Shown: one piece after another, positions 7,802 to 15,707 of the stretch
Layout: each line of letters opens with the position of its first letter
How positions within the stretch are numbered: the stretch's first letter is position 1
Source: JAENVU01 sp031362155
Lineage (GTDB): Bacteria > Actinomycetota > Acidimicrobiia > IMCC26256 > JAENVU01
NCBI GenBank assembly: GCA_031362155.1
Contig: JANLRZ010000218.1
Coordinates: forward strand, 1-64,000
Direction of reading: 5' to 3'
DNA length: 64,000 nt
Notes under the pieces: model-generated
What the model was told of the DNA's origin: nothing
The model's database searches: none
What the model saw: only the letters and a program-made list of their open reading frames with translations
Program-made: the position numbers and the translations under genes

Positions 7802-7821
7802 ATTCTACCTATGTCCGTAGG
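7802..7821 (-). promoter_or_regulatory. Candidate -10 box and dyad operator before the SufR-like gene
   Basis: On the minus strand TAGAAT (7807-7802) lies 7 nt before the ATG at 7794, again the geometry of a leaderless message. Directly upstream is a 14-bp near-palindrome CCTATG-TC-CGTAGG (7808-7821, one mismatch), placed where a bound repressor would cover the promoter core. It differs from published SufR sites as far as I can recall, so the assignment is tentative. Confidence 0.45.
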
Positions 7822-7889
7822 GGAAATGCCCCGCTGACCCGTCAGATCGAAGACTGGTCGGCATCAGCGTCGAATGAGCTGGAGTCGCA

Positions 7890-8696
7890 GTGACCGGAGA
7901 GAACCCGTTTTCCCACGCCAAGACCCGCGTGATCGCCGTTGCCTCGGGCAAGGGCGGGGTGGGGAAGTCGTCGGTGACGACCAACCTCGCCGTGGCGTTG
8001 GCCCGCAAAGGCAAGGACGTCGCCGCGATCGATGCCGACGTCTGGGGCTTCTCCATGCCGCGGATGCTCGGGGTCGAGGGCGGGCCCGAACTCACCGAGG
8101 ACAACCAGATGATCCCGCCGTCGGCCTACGGCGTGCGCTTGCTCTCGATGGGGTTCTTCGTGCCCGAGGACCAGGCCGTGATCTGGCGGGGCCCCATGCT
8201 GCATAAGGCGCTGGAACAGTTCCTGACCGACGTCGCGTGGGGTGAGCCCGACTACCTCGTGATCGACATGCCCCCGGGCACCGGCGATGTGTCGCTGTCG
8301 ATGAGCCAGTTCCTGCCCCGGGCCGAGGTCGTGATCGTGACCACGCCCCAACCAGCCGCACAGGCCGTCGCCCAACGGGCCGCGGCGATGGCCGAGAAGG
8401 TTGAGCTCGACGTGATCGGCGTCGTCGAGAACATGAGTTGGTTTCGCGGCGACGACGGCGTCTCGTACGAGATCTTCGGGTCCGGCGGCGGTCAGGAGTT
8501 GGCCGACCGGCTCAAGGTCCCGTTGCTCGGCCAGATCCCGCTCGTGCCCGCGCTGCGGGCGGGCGGCGACGACGGTCACCCCATCGTGGTGGCCGACCCC
8601 GACTCGGAAGCCGCGCAGTGTTTCGTGGCCATCGCCGATCAGATCGACGCGATCACGCCCACCCGCATCTACCGCTCCGAACTCAAGATCCTCTAG
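7890..8696 (+). CDS. mrp: Mrp/ApbC P-loop ATPase
   Basis: The 268-residue MinD-superfamily ATPase has the deviant Walker A ASGKGGVGKSSV (about residues 18-29), the A' segment AAIDADVWGFSMPRML and YLVIDMPPGTGD. These define Mrp/ApbC carriers that load Fe-S clusters onto apoproteins. Two departures are visible. It lacks the N-terminal MIP18/DUF59 domain found in longer Mrp proteins. The usual CxxC cluster-binding pair after ENMSxF is also absent, the stretch reading ENMSWFRGDDGVSYEIFG. Function as a canonical cluster carrier is therefore uncertain. Translation starts at GTG 7890. The neighbouring SufR-like gene is divergent. Confidence 0.85.
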   Translation: MTGENPFSHAKTRVIAVASGKGGVGKSSVTTNLAVALARKGKDVAAIDADVWGFSMPRMLGVEGGPELTEDNQMIPPSAYGVRLLSMGFFVPEDQAVIWRGPMLHKALEQFLTDVAWGEPDYLVIDMPPGTGDVSLSMSQFLPRAEVVIVTTPQPAAQAVAQRAAAMAEKVELDVIGVVENMSWFRGDDGVSYEIFGSGGGQELADRLKVPLLGQIPLVPALRAGGDDGHPIVVADPDSEAAQCFVAIADQIDAITPTRIYRSELKIL

Positions 8697-9663
8697 CCCG
8701 CCCCCACCTCGAACTTGCGTCAATAACCCCCTCGATTCGCGGGGTTATTGACGCAATTTCGCGGTCTCGGAGGACGGTTTCGATCGCGCGACAGGCGAGG
8801 AAGCCACCGGCGCGTAGGTCGGGTTTGACCACGGTGATGACGAGCCAGCCGGCTGCAGTCAATCGATGCCGACGGGCCGAGTCCGCGGCGGTGGCAACCC
8901 GACCGGTGTGGAACTCGTCGGAGTCGTACTCGTATCCGACGCGAGCATCGGGCCACCCGCCGTCGAGGCGACCGACGAACCGACCGTGATGGAACACCTT
9001 GACCTGGCGGTCGGGCAGGCGGATGCCGTGGCGGCGGAGGGCCGCAAACAACATGGTCTCCATCTCACTGTCCGAGGTGCCGGTCACGCTCATCCGGACC
9101 GCGACGAGTCGGCGGAGCCGAGCCGCACCGCGCCGGCCGCGACCGCCGAGGCGGCCGAGAAACTCGTCGACCGCGGCGAGCGTGGTGAGTTTGCGCCGGA
9201 GCGCGTTCTCGAGCGCGAGCTCGGCGACCGATGGAACGACTGCGGCGAGCCCCATCAGGGTCAGAGGCACAGACGCAGTCGGGATGCCGTCGACGAGGAC
9301 GACGTCGAGTTCTGCATCCAGTCCCCGCAGTTCGTGGGCCACGATCGAGGCGTGTTGGGCGCGACGCCACCGCTCGCAGGTGATCTCGGCCCGGTGTCGC
9401 CACCCGCCCGGCAGCCCGTGGAGTGCGGCGGCAGATCGATGGGATGCAAAGGCCCGGAAGCCGCCCATCCAACAGGCGGCGAGAAGGTCGGAACGCCACG
9501 TCGGAGGGACGGCCGCACATCGGTAGACGCCGTACCCAAGCCGGACGATCTCGCCACGACGTCTCGCAATCCTGATGACGTTCTCGGTGATGCCGAGCAT
9601 CTGAGCATGGTGGATCTGGAAGAGCCCGTGGCGGGCCGCGGCGAAGGCAGCGAGTCGGTACAT
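8683..9663 (-). CDS. AbiEi-like N-terminal / DUF559-like endonuclease-fold protein
   Basis: The 326-residue protein has an N-terminal winged-helix-like region (residues about 1-50, AARHGLFQIHHAQMLGI...RLGYGVYR) typical of AbiEi-type antitoxin domains. A long central part follows, then a C-terminal Vsr/DUF559-like domain with the conserved VGYEYDSDEFHTGR and RRHRLTAAGWLVITV strings. Such proteins are common, scattered and of unproven role in actinobacteria, possibly in defence or DNA repair. Its last ~24 residues are encoded by the palindromic repeat at 8715-8756, and its stop overlaps the convergent mrp by 14 bp. ATG 9663 is chosen because the upstream extension enters another repeat copy. 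Confidence 0.65.
   Translation of the reverse strand: MYRLAAFAAARHGLFQIHHAQMLGITENVIRIARRRGEIVRLGYGVYRCAAVPPTWRSDLLAACWMGGFRAFASHRSAAALHGLPGGWRHRAEITCERWRRAQHASIVAHELRGLDAELDVVLVDGIPTASVPLTLMGLAAVVPSVAELALENALRRKLTTLAAVDEFLGRLGGRGRRGAARLRRLVAVRMSVTGTSDSEMETMLFAALRRHGIRLPDRQVKVFHHGRFVGRLDGGWPDARVGYEYDSDEFHTGRVATAADSARRHRLTAAGWLVITVVKPDLRAGGFLACRAIETVLRDREIASITPRIEGVIDASSRWGRARGS
8710..8761. repeat. Palindromic repeat, copy 2
   Basis: Perfect 16-bp arms TTGCGTCAATAACCCC (8715-8730) and its complement (8741-8756) enclose a 10-nt loop. Flanking bases extend the stem with a mismatch. It lies at the 3' end of mrp and inside the C-terminal codons of the DUF559-like gene. Confidence 0.95.
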
Positions 9664-9702
9664 ATCCGGGCATTCAACCCTTAGGGTGCGACCATCCCGT
9701 CT

Positions 9703-9768
9703 CCCACCCCGATCTTGCGTCAATAACCCCCTCGATCCGCGGGGTTATTGACGCAAGTTCGGGGTGGG
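9703..9768. repeat. Palindromic repeat, copy 3 (longest stem)
   Basis: The same 16-bp arms as copy 2 (9715-9730 and 9741-9756) sit exactly 1000 bp away. Here the stem extends outward through CCCACCCCGA to 28 bp with one mismatch. It lies between the divergent DUF559-like gene and the S8 peptidase gene. Confidence 0.95.
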
Positions 9769-9809
9769 GCCGCTAGCCTTGGGCGTTTCGCGCAGTTCGA
9801 AGGGGGCCG

Positions 9810-12800
9810 GTGCGGAAGTTCATGTGGGGAGTGGCGGCGGTCGTCGTCGCGACGGTGGTTTCGATTGCGACCAGCGGTGCGACGGCGGTGCGGCCGGCCG
9901 TCAGCGCGACCGCCGGCGTCCAACTCGATTGCACCAACTGGCGATACGGCGCGGCCGACGAACCCGCGAGCCTGCCCGCCGAGTTCGATCGCAACAACTA
10001 CAAGCGCACCAGTTTGCGCGACCCTGCCCTCGCCACCTCGCCGCATCACCTCTGTGGCCAGAAGGGTGCCGCGGTCGACCTCGCCTGGGGTGTCCAGCAG
10101 GGACGGCCCGACGTGCGCATCGCCGTCCTCGACTCCGGCATCAAATGGCGTGACGCCGGCGCCATGGCCGATCTGGCCAACCGCGCCTACTTGAACCGCG
10201 GTGAACTCACCCCGCCGTGTGCGGCACCCAGCGGCGACTGCAACGGCGACCGTCGGTTCTCCATCGCCGACTTCGGCGCCATCGCGGACCGCAACGGCAA
10301 CGGCCTCGCCGATCCCGAGGACCTGATCCTCGATCCGGCCGTATCCAACGGCGTCGACGACGACCACAACAGTTACGTCGACGACATCTCCGGGTGGGAC
10401 TTCCTCTACGGCGACAACAACGCGCTCGACACCGTCAACTACGGCCACGGCACCGGCGAGGCCCAGGATTCCACCGCCGCGCCGAACGGGTCGGGCGACG
10501 TCGGCACGTGCCCCAACTGCACGTTCATTCCGGTTCGAGTCGGCGATTCGTTCATTGCCGACGGTGGCCGCTTCGCCGCCGGCGTGTTGTTCGGGCTCGA
10601 CTCCGACGCGGCCGTGATCCAAGAAGCGCTCGGCGGTTTGAACAACCCGCGCCAGGCCCAGCAAGCAATCGACGCGGCCTACCGGCGCGGAGTACCGGTG
10701 ATCGCATCGATGGCCGACGAGGCGAGCAAGCACCCGAACCTCCCCAGCTCACTCGAACACACACTCGCCGTGAACTCCGTGCGTGACACCGGCTCGCCCA
10801 AGAGCTATCTCGCCCTGAACGGCTGCACCAACTTCGGCGGCCGCACGTTCATCTCGATCCCGTCGTCGTCGTGCTCGTCCGAGGCCACCGGCATCATGAG
10901 CGGGGTCGCCGGTCTCGTGATCAGCGAGGCGCGTGACCGGGGCCTGCACCTCTCCACCAACGAGATCCTCCAACTTGTGCGCACCGCGGCCGACGACGTC
11001 GACTTCTCGACCCCGAACTCGGTCGACCCGGCCAACGACTACCTCACCGGCTCGACGGTCCGGTACCCGACGACCGCCGGGTGGGATGGCACCAACGGCT
11101 ACGGCCGCCTCAACGCCTACGAGCTCCTCAAGGCCGTCCGCGACGACCGCATCCCTCCCGAAGCCGACCTCACCGGCCCCCAGTGGTTCGACGTCCTACC
11201 GACGACGGGCACGCTGCGCATCAAGGGCCACGTGGGTGCACCCAAGGCGCCGGCGTACTCGTACCGCGTCGAGTGGGCCGTCGGGATGCAGCCTCCGGCC
11301 TACCCGGCCACCGACACTTGGCAGGTCGTCGGTGGAGACGATCGTCGCACCCGCCCGAAGGACGGCACGCTCGCCCGGTTGGATCTCGCGACGGTCGCGG
11401 CCGCGCTCAACGGCGCCGCGGGTCCGCCGGCCGACGCGACGACCGGTCGGACCGAAGAAGAGAAGTTCACGGTCCGGATCCGGGTCGTGACCACCGCGAT
11501 CGGCGGACCGACAGACGGGCTGACCGGCGAATCCCAGAAGCAGGTCTTCGTCCATGACGATCCCGATCTGGTCGACGGGATGCCGCGACGGGTTCGCGGC
11601 GCGGGCACTGCGAGCCCGGTGTTCTACGACCTCGAACCGGGCGGCGGCCAGGAATTGATCCTCGCCACCGACGACGGCCGCATCCACGCGTACCGCGGTG
11701 ATCGGTCGGAACTGCCCGGGTTCCCGGTCCGCACCGACGTCGCCCCGTACTGGGTGGTGGGTCGCACCTCACTCGAAGACGGGATTGTCCCGGCCCGCGG
11801 CGCGGTCATGGTGGGCGCGCCGGTGATCGCCGACCTCGACGGTGACAGTTCGCCCGACCTCGCGGTTGGCGACCTCGAAGGTCGGGTCTTGGCGTGGGAC
11901 CGGTGGGGCAACGAACTGCCCGGGTTCGAAAACGTCCGGACCGAGTTCGGCTTCTCGCTCGACAGTCCGATCGCCCAGGATTCGGTCAACCGCACGCAAC
12001 GGGGTTTCGCCAACTCGCTCGCGGCGGCCGACCTCGACGGTGACCAGAAGCCCGAACTCGTGGGCGCGGCGCTCGACCGCCACGTCTATGCCTGGCACGG
12101 CGACGGCACGCGGGTGGCGGGCTTCCCGGTGCTCGTGGTCGATCCGGCCAAGGTCCAGGCGGTGAACGGCCTCGTCCACAAGGTGACCTTCACCTCGAAC
12201 TCGGGCGTCGGTGACGGTGGGAACCTGGTCTCCACTCCGGCGCTGGCCGACCTGACCGGCGACGGTCGTGCCGAGATCATCGTCGGTGCGCAAGAGGAAT
12301 ACGACGAGCCGTTCAACGCGCCCGAGTTCGGTGGCCTCCCCGGGACGTCGGGCAACTCGCGTGAGTACGTGATCTCACCCGACGGCCGCAATGCGACGAA
12401 CCCCAATCCGAATCCCGCGCATCCCGATGCCCAGGCGTATCTGCCGGGCTGGCCGGTGAGGGTCGGCATGTTCCAGCGCGAGGTGCTCCCCCTCATCGGC
12501 AACGGTGTGGCCGCCCAAGCGGCAGTGGGTGAACTCATCCCGAGTCGCGCGGGCAAGGAGATCGCCTTTGCGTCCGCGGTGGGTCCGATCTACGTCTTCG
12601 GTGCCGACGGCCGGTCGGCGCTCGGCCAGGTCGACGGCAAGGACGTTCCGTTGCACTGGTTCGGTGGTCTGTTCGCGAACGACCCGGCCGGTACCGGTGC
12701 ACTGCGGAACTCCGAGGATGTCGGCGTCATGCTCGCCGCGTTCGGTGGCCCGGCCGTGGGCAAGCTCGGCGCGCGGGACCATCTCGACGTCGCCGCGCCG

Positions 12801-13244
12801 GTGTCGGGGTTGTCGCGCCTGCTCGACACCGCGACTCCCGAGCTCCAGCTTCCGTCCGACGATCAGCTTGCCGCGTGGGATCCGGTCGACGGCACGATGC
12901 GACCGGCCTTCCCTCGGGAGACTCCCGACCTCGCGTTCTTCGTCACCCCGGCGATCGCCGACGTCAACGGCGATCAGCGACCCGATGTGATTGCCGGCAA
13001 CGGCGTGTACACCCTCAGCGGAGTCAGCCCCGATGGCACGATTCCGCCGGGGTGGCCCAAACTCACCGGTGGATGGCTCGTGGGCACTCCGGGCCTCGGC
13101 GATTGGGATGGTGATGGCACGGCCGAGTTGGCCGTCGTGCGCCGGGACGGCGTCCTGCTCGTCTGGCATACACCGACCCCGAGCACCCGGCTCCGCCAAT
13201 GGCCCCGCTTCGGACAGAACGCGGCCAACACCGGATCTCGGTAG
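9810..13244 (+). CDS. Secreted S8-type (subtilisin-like) peptidase with C-terminal FG-GAP/VCBS repeats
   Basis: The 1144-residue protein starts at GTG 9810 behind a clear AAGGGGG ribosome site. It carries a signal peptide of about 28 residues (hydrophobic VAAVVVATVVSIA). The subtilisin domain shows Asp108 (IAVLDSGI) and His213 (YGHGTGEA). The serine region reads SSSCSSEATGIMSGVAGL around 352-369, not the usual GTSMAxP, so Ser356 or Ser357 is the likely nucleophile. Calcium-like DGDxxxxD loops begin near residue 640 (DLDGDSSPDL, DLDGDQKPEL, DLTGDGRAEI, DVNGDQRPDV, DWDGDGTAEL), forming an FG-GAP beta-propeller. It should act outside the cell; the propeller may bind substrate or envelope. No LPxTG anchor is seen. 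Confidence 0.85.
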   Translation: MRKFMWGVAAVVVATVVSIATSGATAVRPAVSATAGVQLDCTNWRYGAADEPASLPAEFDRNNYKRTSLRDPALATSPHHLCGQKGAAVDLAWGVQQGRPDVRIAVLDSGIKWRDAGAMADLANRAYLNRGELTPPCAAPSGDCNGDRRFSIADFGAIADRNGNGLADPEDLILDPAVSNGVDDDHNSYVDDISGWDFLYGDNNALDTVNYGHGTGEAQDSTAAPNGSGDVGTCPNCTFIPVRVGDSFIADGGRFAAGVLFGLDSDAAVIQEALGGLNNPRQAQQAIDAAYRRGVPVIASMADEASKHPNLPSSLEHTLAVNSVRDTGSPKSYLALNGCTNFGGRTFISIPSSSCSSEATGIMSGVAGLVISEARDRGLHLSTNEILQLVRTAADDVDFSTPNSVDPANDYLTGSTVRYPTTAGWDGTNGYGRLNAYELLKAVRDDRIPPEADLTGPQWFDVLPTTGTLRIKGHVGAPKAPAYSYRVEWAVGMQPPAYPATDTWQVVGGDDRRTRPKDGTLARLDLATVAAALNGAAGPPADATTGRTEEEKFTVRIRVVTTAIGGPTDGLTGESQKQVFVHDDPDLVDGMPRRVRGAGTASPVFYDLEPGGGQELILATDDGRIHAYRGDRSELPGFPVRTDVAPYWVVGRTSLEDGIVPARGAVMVGAPVIADLDGDSSPDLAVGDLEGRVLAWDRWGNELPGFENVRTEFGFSLDSPIAQDSVNRTQRGFANSLAAADLDGDQKPELVGAALDRHVYAWHGDGTRVAGFPVLVVDPAKVQAVNGLVHKVTFTSNSGVGDGGNLVSTPALADLTGDGRAEIIVGAQEEYDEPFNAPEFGGLPGTSGNSREYVISPDGRNATNPNPNPAHPDAQAYLPGWPVRVGMFQREVLPLIGNGVAAQAAVGELIPSRAGKEIAFASAVGPIYVFGADGRSALGQVDGKDVPLHWFGGLFANDPAGTGALRNSEDVGVMLAAFGGPAVGKLGARDHLDVAAPVSGLSRLLDTATPELQLPSDDQLAAWDPVDGTMRPAFPRETPDLAFFVTPAIADVNGDQRPDVIAGNGVYTLSGVSPDGTIPPGWPKLTGGWLVGTPGLGDWDGDGTAELAVVRRDGVLLVWHTPTPSTRLRQWPRFGQNAANTGSR

Positions 13245-13253
13245 AGCCTCGCC

Positions 13254-13259
13254 TACGAT
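13254..13259 (+). promoter_or_regulatory. Candidate -10 box upstream of the DUF3107/ArsA genes
   Basis: TACGAT (13254-13259) fits the TAnnnT pattern and lies 10 bp after the peptidase stop. It would give a leader of roughly 45-50 nt containing the CGGAGG ribosome site of the DUF3107 gene. Confidence 0.35.
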
Positions 13260-13312
13260 CACGGGCCCGCGTCATTCTTGGATCAATCGCTCAGCCCGGA
13301 GGCCGTTCAGGC

Positions 13313-13540
13313 ATGGAAATCCGCATTGGTGTCATCCACACGCCGAAGGAGCTCACGCTCGAGACCGAGGCCGACCCCGATTCGGTAGTGAGCTCGATCG
13401 AAGCGGCCGTCGCCGCGGGGTCGTCGTTCCTCTGGCTCGAAGACGGCAAGGGTCGGAAGGTGGGCGTGCCGGCCGACAAGGTCGCCTACGTCGAAGTGAT
13501 CACCGATGAGGCCGGCCACAAGGTCGGTTTCGGCCGGTAG
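13313..13540 (+). CDS. DUF3107 family small protein
   Basis: A 75-residue acidic protein beginning MEIRIGVIHTPKELTLET and containing LWLEDGKGRKVGVPADKVAYVEV matches DUF3107, a family restricted to actinobacteria (TB9.4 in Mycobacterium tuberculosis) and without known function. The start is set by a CGGAGG ribosome site 10-15 nt upstream. It lies 20 bp before the ArsA-like pair on the same strand, so co-expression is plausible. The fold is predicted to be a small beta-rich domain; no catalytic residues are evident. Confidence 0.85.
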   Translation: MEIRIGVIHTPKELTLETEADPDSVVSSIEAAVAAGSSFLWLEDGKGRKVGVPADKVAYVEVITDEAGHKVGFGR

Positions 13541-13560
13541 GTCGGCCCGGCCCTGACGCG

Positions 13561-14523
13561 ATGCAGCCGGATCTGCTCGGGCGCCGACTCCTCATCGTCA
13601 CGGGGAAGGGTGGGGTCGGCAAGAGCACGATGGCGGCCGCGCTCGCGCTGGTCGCGGCCAATCAAGGTCAGCGCGTCCTCGTCGTCGACGTCGACGCCAA
13701 GGGGACGATCGCGGAGCGGTTCGAGACCGCGCCGATCAGCTTCACGCCCCGCGAGGTGATGCCGGGGATCTCGCTGATGGCGATGGACACCGAGGCGAGC
13801 CTGGCGGAGTACGTCAAGCTGAACCTCAAGATCCCGATCCTCGGGCGGCTCGGGCCGATGGCGCGGGCACTCGACTTCGTGGCGACTGCGGCGCCCGGCG
13901 TCCGCGAGATTCTGACCATCGGCAAGATCTGTTGGGAAGTGCGCGAGTCGATCGAAGGTCGCGCCGGCTGGGATCTCGTCGTCGTCGATGCCGCGGCAAC
14001 CGGGCACGTCATAGCGCAACTCGGCGCGCCCGACGCGATCAGCGACATGGTCGCGGTCGGCCCGGTGCGGAGTCAGACCGAGTGGATGAGCGACCTGTTG
14101 TCGGACCCGGCGGTGACCGCGCTCAACGTGGTCACCACCCCGGAGGAGATGCCGGTCGCCGAGACGATCGACCTCGTGGGTCGGGCGCGGCGGGAGCTGC
14201 AGGTTCCGCTCGGAGTGGTGATCGTGAATCGGGTGCTGCCGGAGTTGTTCACCCATGCCGACGAATCCATCTTCGATGCGTTGGCCGAACCGTCGGTGCG
14301 CGATCGACTCGCCGCCGCCGGCGCGGGCCCCGGCGTCGGGTCGGTGCTCGATGCCGCGCGGCTAGCCGTCTCGATGCGGCGGAGTCGGGTCCCACATCTC
14401 GAGCGGCTGCGTGAGGACGTCGACCTGCCGCTGATGTTCGTGCCGTATCTCTTCGCCCGATCCCAAGGCCGACGCGAAACCGCGTTGGTCGCCGACGCCT
14501 TGACCGCGGAGCTCGGGCTGTGA
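13561..14523 (+). CDS. ArsA/Get3-family ATPase, first of pair
   Basis: The 320-residue protein has the Walker A TGKGGVGKSTM (about 14-24), VLVVDVDAKGT and LVVVDAAATGHV motifs of the ArsA/Get3 group of the SIMIBI class. The family includes arsenite-efflux ATPases and tail-anchored-protein targeting factors. There is no ArsB or ars regulator nearby, so arsenic resistance is not supported. Mycobacteria carry the same tandem arrangement (Rv3679-Rv3680), where the two proteins form a complex. Its stop overlaps the next gene's GTG start by 4 bp. Confidence 0.85.
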   Translation: MQPDLLGRRLLIVTGKGGVGKSTMAAALALVAANQGQRVLVVDVDAKGTIAERFETAPISFTPREVMPGISLMAMDTEASLAEYVKLNLKIPILGRLGPMARALDFVATAAPGVREILTIGKICWEVRESIEGRAGWDLVVVDAAATGHVIAQLGAPDAISDMVAVGPVRSQTEWMSDLLSDPAVTALNVVTTPEEMPVAETIDLVGRARRELQVPLGVVIVNRVLPELFTHADESIFDALAEPSVRDRLAAAGAGPGVGSVLDAARLAVSMRRSRVPHLERLREDVDLPLMFVPYLFARSQGRRETALVADALTAELGL

Positions 14524-15707
14524 GCGCGCCGAGCTTGGAGGCGCTGCTCGCGACCAAGGAGATCATGGTGTTCTGCGGCTCGGGCGGAGTCGGCAAGACC
14601 TCGGTCACGGCGGCGGCGGGCCTCGCGGCGGCGTCGCGCCTGGGCGGCAAAGTCCTCGTCGTCACCGTCGACCCCGCGAAACGCCTGGCCGATGCGCTCG
14701 GGGTCGAGAGCATCGGCAACGTGGAGCGGCAGGTGCCCGAATCGGCGTTCACCAGCGCCGGACTGGAGTCGCGGGGCGAGCTGTGGGCGGCGATGCTCGA
14801 CACGAAACAGAGCTGGGACGCCATCGTGATGCGTCACGCCCCGGACGAGGAGACCGCGTACCGCATCCTCGACAACCGCCTGTACGACAACCTGACGAGC
14901 CGGTTCGTGCAGAGCCACGACTACGTCGCGATGGAGCGGCTGTTCGAGATCCATCAATCCGGTCGGTACGACCTGATTCTCGTCGACACCCCACCGACCC
15001 GGAACGCGCTCGACTTCCTCGATGCGCCGGCCCGCATGGCCGAGTTCTTCGGCGGACGCCTGCTGCGCTGGCTCACGGCGCCCTACCGCGTCGGTGGGAA
15101 ACGCGGCGCGCGCATGATCACGATGGCGAGCCGGCCCTTCTACCAAGTGGCCGATCGCCTGCTCGGGAGTCAGTTCCTCCAGGACATTGCCGAGTTCTTC
15201 CTCAACTTCCAATCGATGTACGAGGGCTTCGTCACCCGGTCGCGCGCGGTCGAGGCGCTCCTGCACGACAAGCGGACGAGCTTCGCGGTCGTGACGACCC
15301 TGGAAGACGCGCCCTTGCGCGAGGGTGAACGGTTCTGCGACGAGTTGTTGCGCCGGGAGTTCCATCTCGGCGCGTTGGTCCTCAACAAGACGTTGCCCCA
15401 GACACTGTTCTCACCGGAGGCCGCTCACGCGGCGCAGGCACTGCGTCGCGACGCGGCCGCGATCGCTACCGACCTCGGGCTCCCATCCGAGTTGGACGAC
15501 GTCACGCGGGTGTTGACCACAATTGGCACGTCGTTCGAGAACTATGCGGTGGTCGCCCATCGGGAAGCCGAACTCCGCAACGAGCTGTCGCGGCGACCTG
15601 ATGTCGTGGTCGACGTCCCGACCTTCGCCGACGATATCTCCGACCTCACGAGCTTGGCTCGGATCGCGAACCGCCTGATGCCGCACGAGGCACCTGATCG
15701 ACAATGA
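14520..15707 (+). CDS. ArsA/Get3-family ATPase, second of pair
   Basis: The 395-residue partner carries Walker A CGSGGVGKTSV (about 19-29), VVTVDPAKRLADAL (typical Get3/ArsA A' motif) and LILVDTPPTRNALDFLD. It is longer than the first protein by an insertion between 150 and 290 that probably forms the client- or membrane-facing helical part. GTG 14520 overlaps the preceding stop (GTGA), so equal synthesis with a heterodimer is likely. Its 3' end overlaps the convergent MFS gene by 62 bp. Confidence 0.85.
   Translation: MSAPSLEALLATKEIMVFCGSGGVGKTSVTAAAGLAAASRLGGKVLVVTVDPAKRLADALGVESIGNVERQVPESAFTSAGLESRGELWAAMLDTKQSWDAIVMRHAPDEETAYRILDNRLYDNLTSRFVQSHDYVAMERLFEIHQSGRYDLILVDTPPTRNALDFLDAPARMAEFFGGRLLRWLTAPYRVGGKRGARMITMASRPFYQVADRLLGSQFLQDIAEFFLNFQSMYEGFVTRSRAVEALLHDKRTSFAVVTTLEDAPLREGERFCDELLRREFHLGALVLNKTLPQTLFSPEAAHAAQALRRDAAAIATDLGLPSELDDVTRVLTTIGTSFENYAVVAHREAELRNELSRRPDVVVDVPTFADDISDLTSLARIANRLMPHEAPDRQ

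Noticed and set aside
8715..9756. Transposon bounded by the two repeats exactly 1000 bp apart
   Set aside because: The intervening gene is not a transposase, no target-site duplication is visible and a third solo copy exists; the round distance is probably coincidence.
13561..15707. Arsenic-resistance operon
   Set aside because: No arsB, acr3, arsC or arsR-type gene adjoins; the tandem pair and the DUF3107 neighbour fit the actinobacterial Get3-like pair instead.
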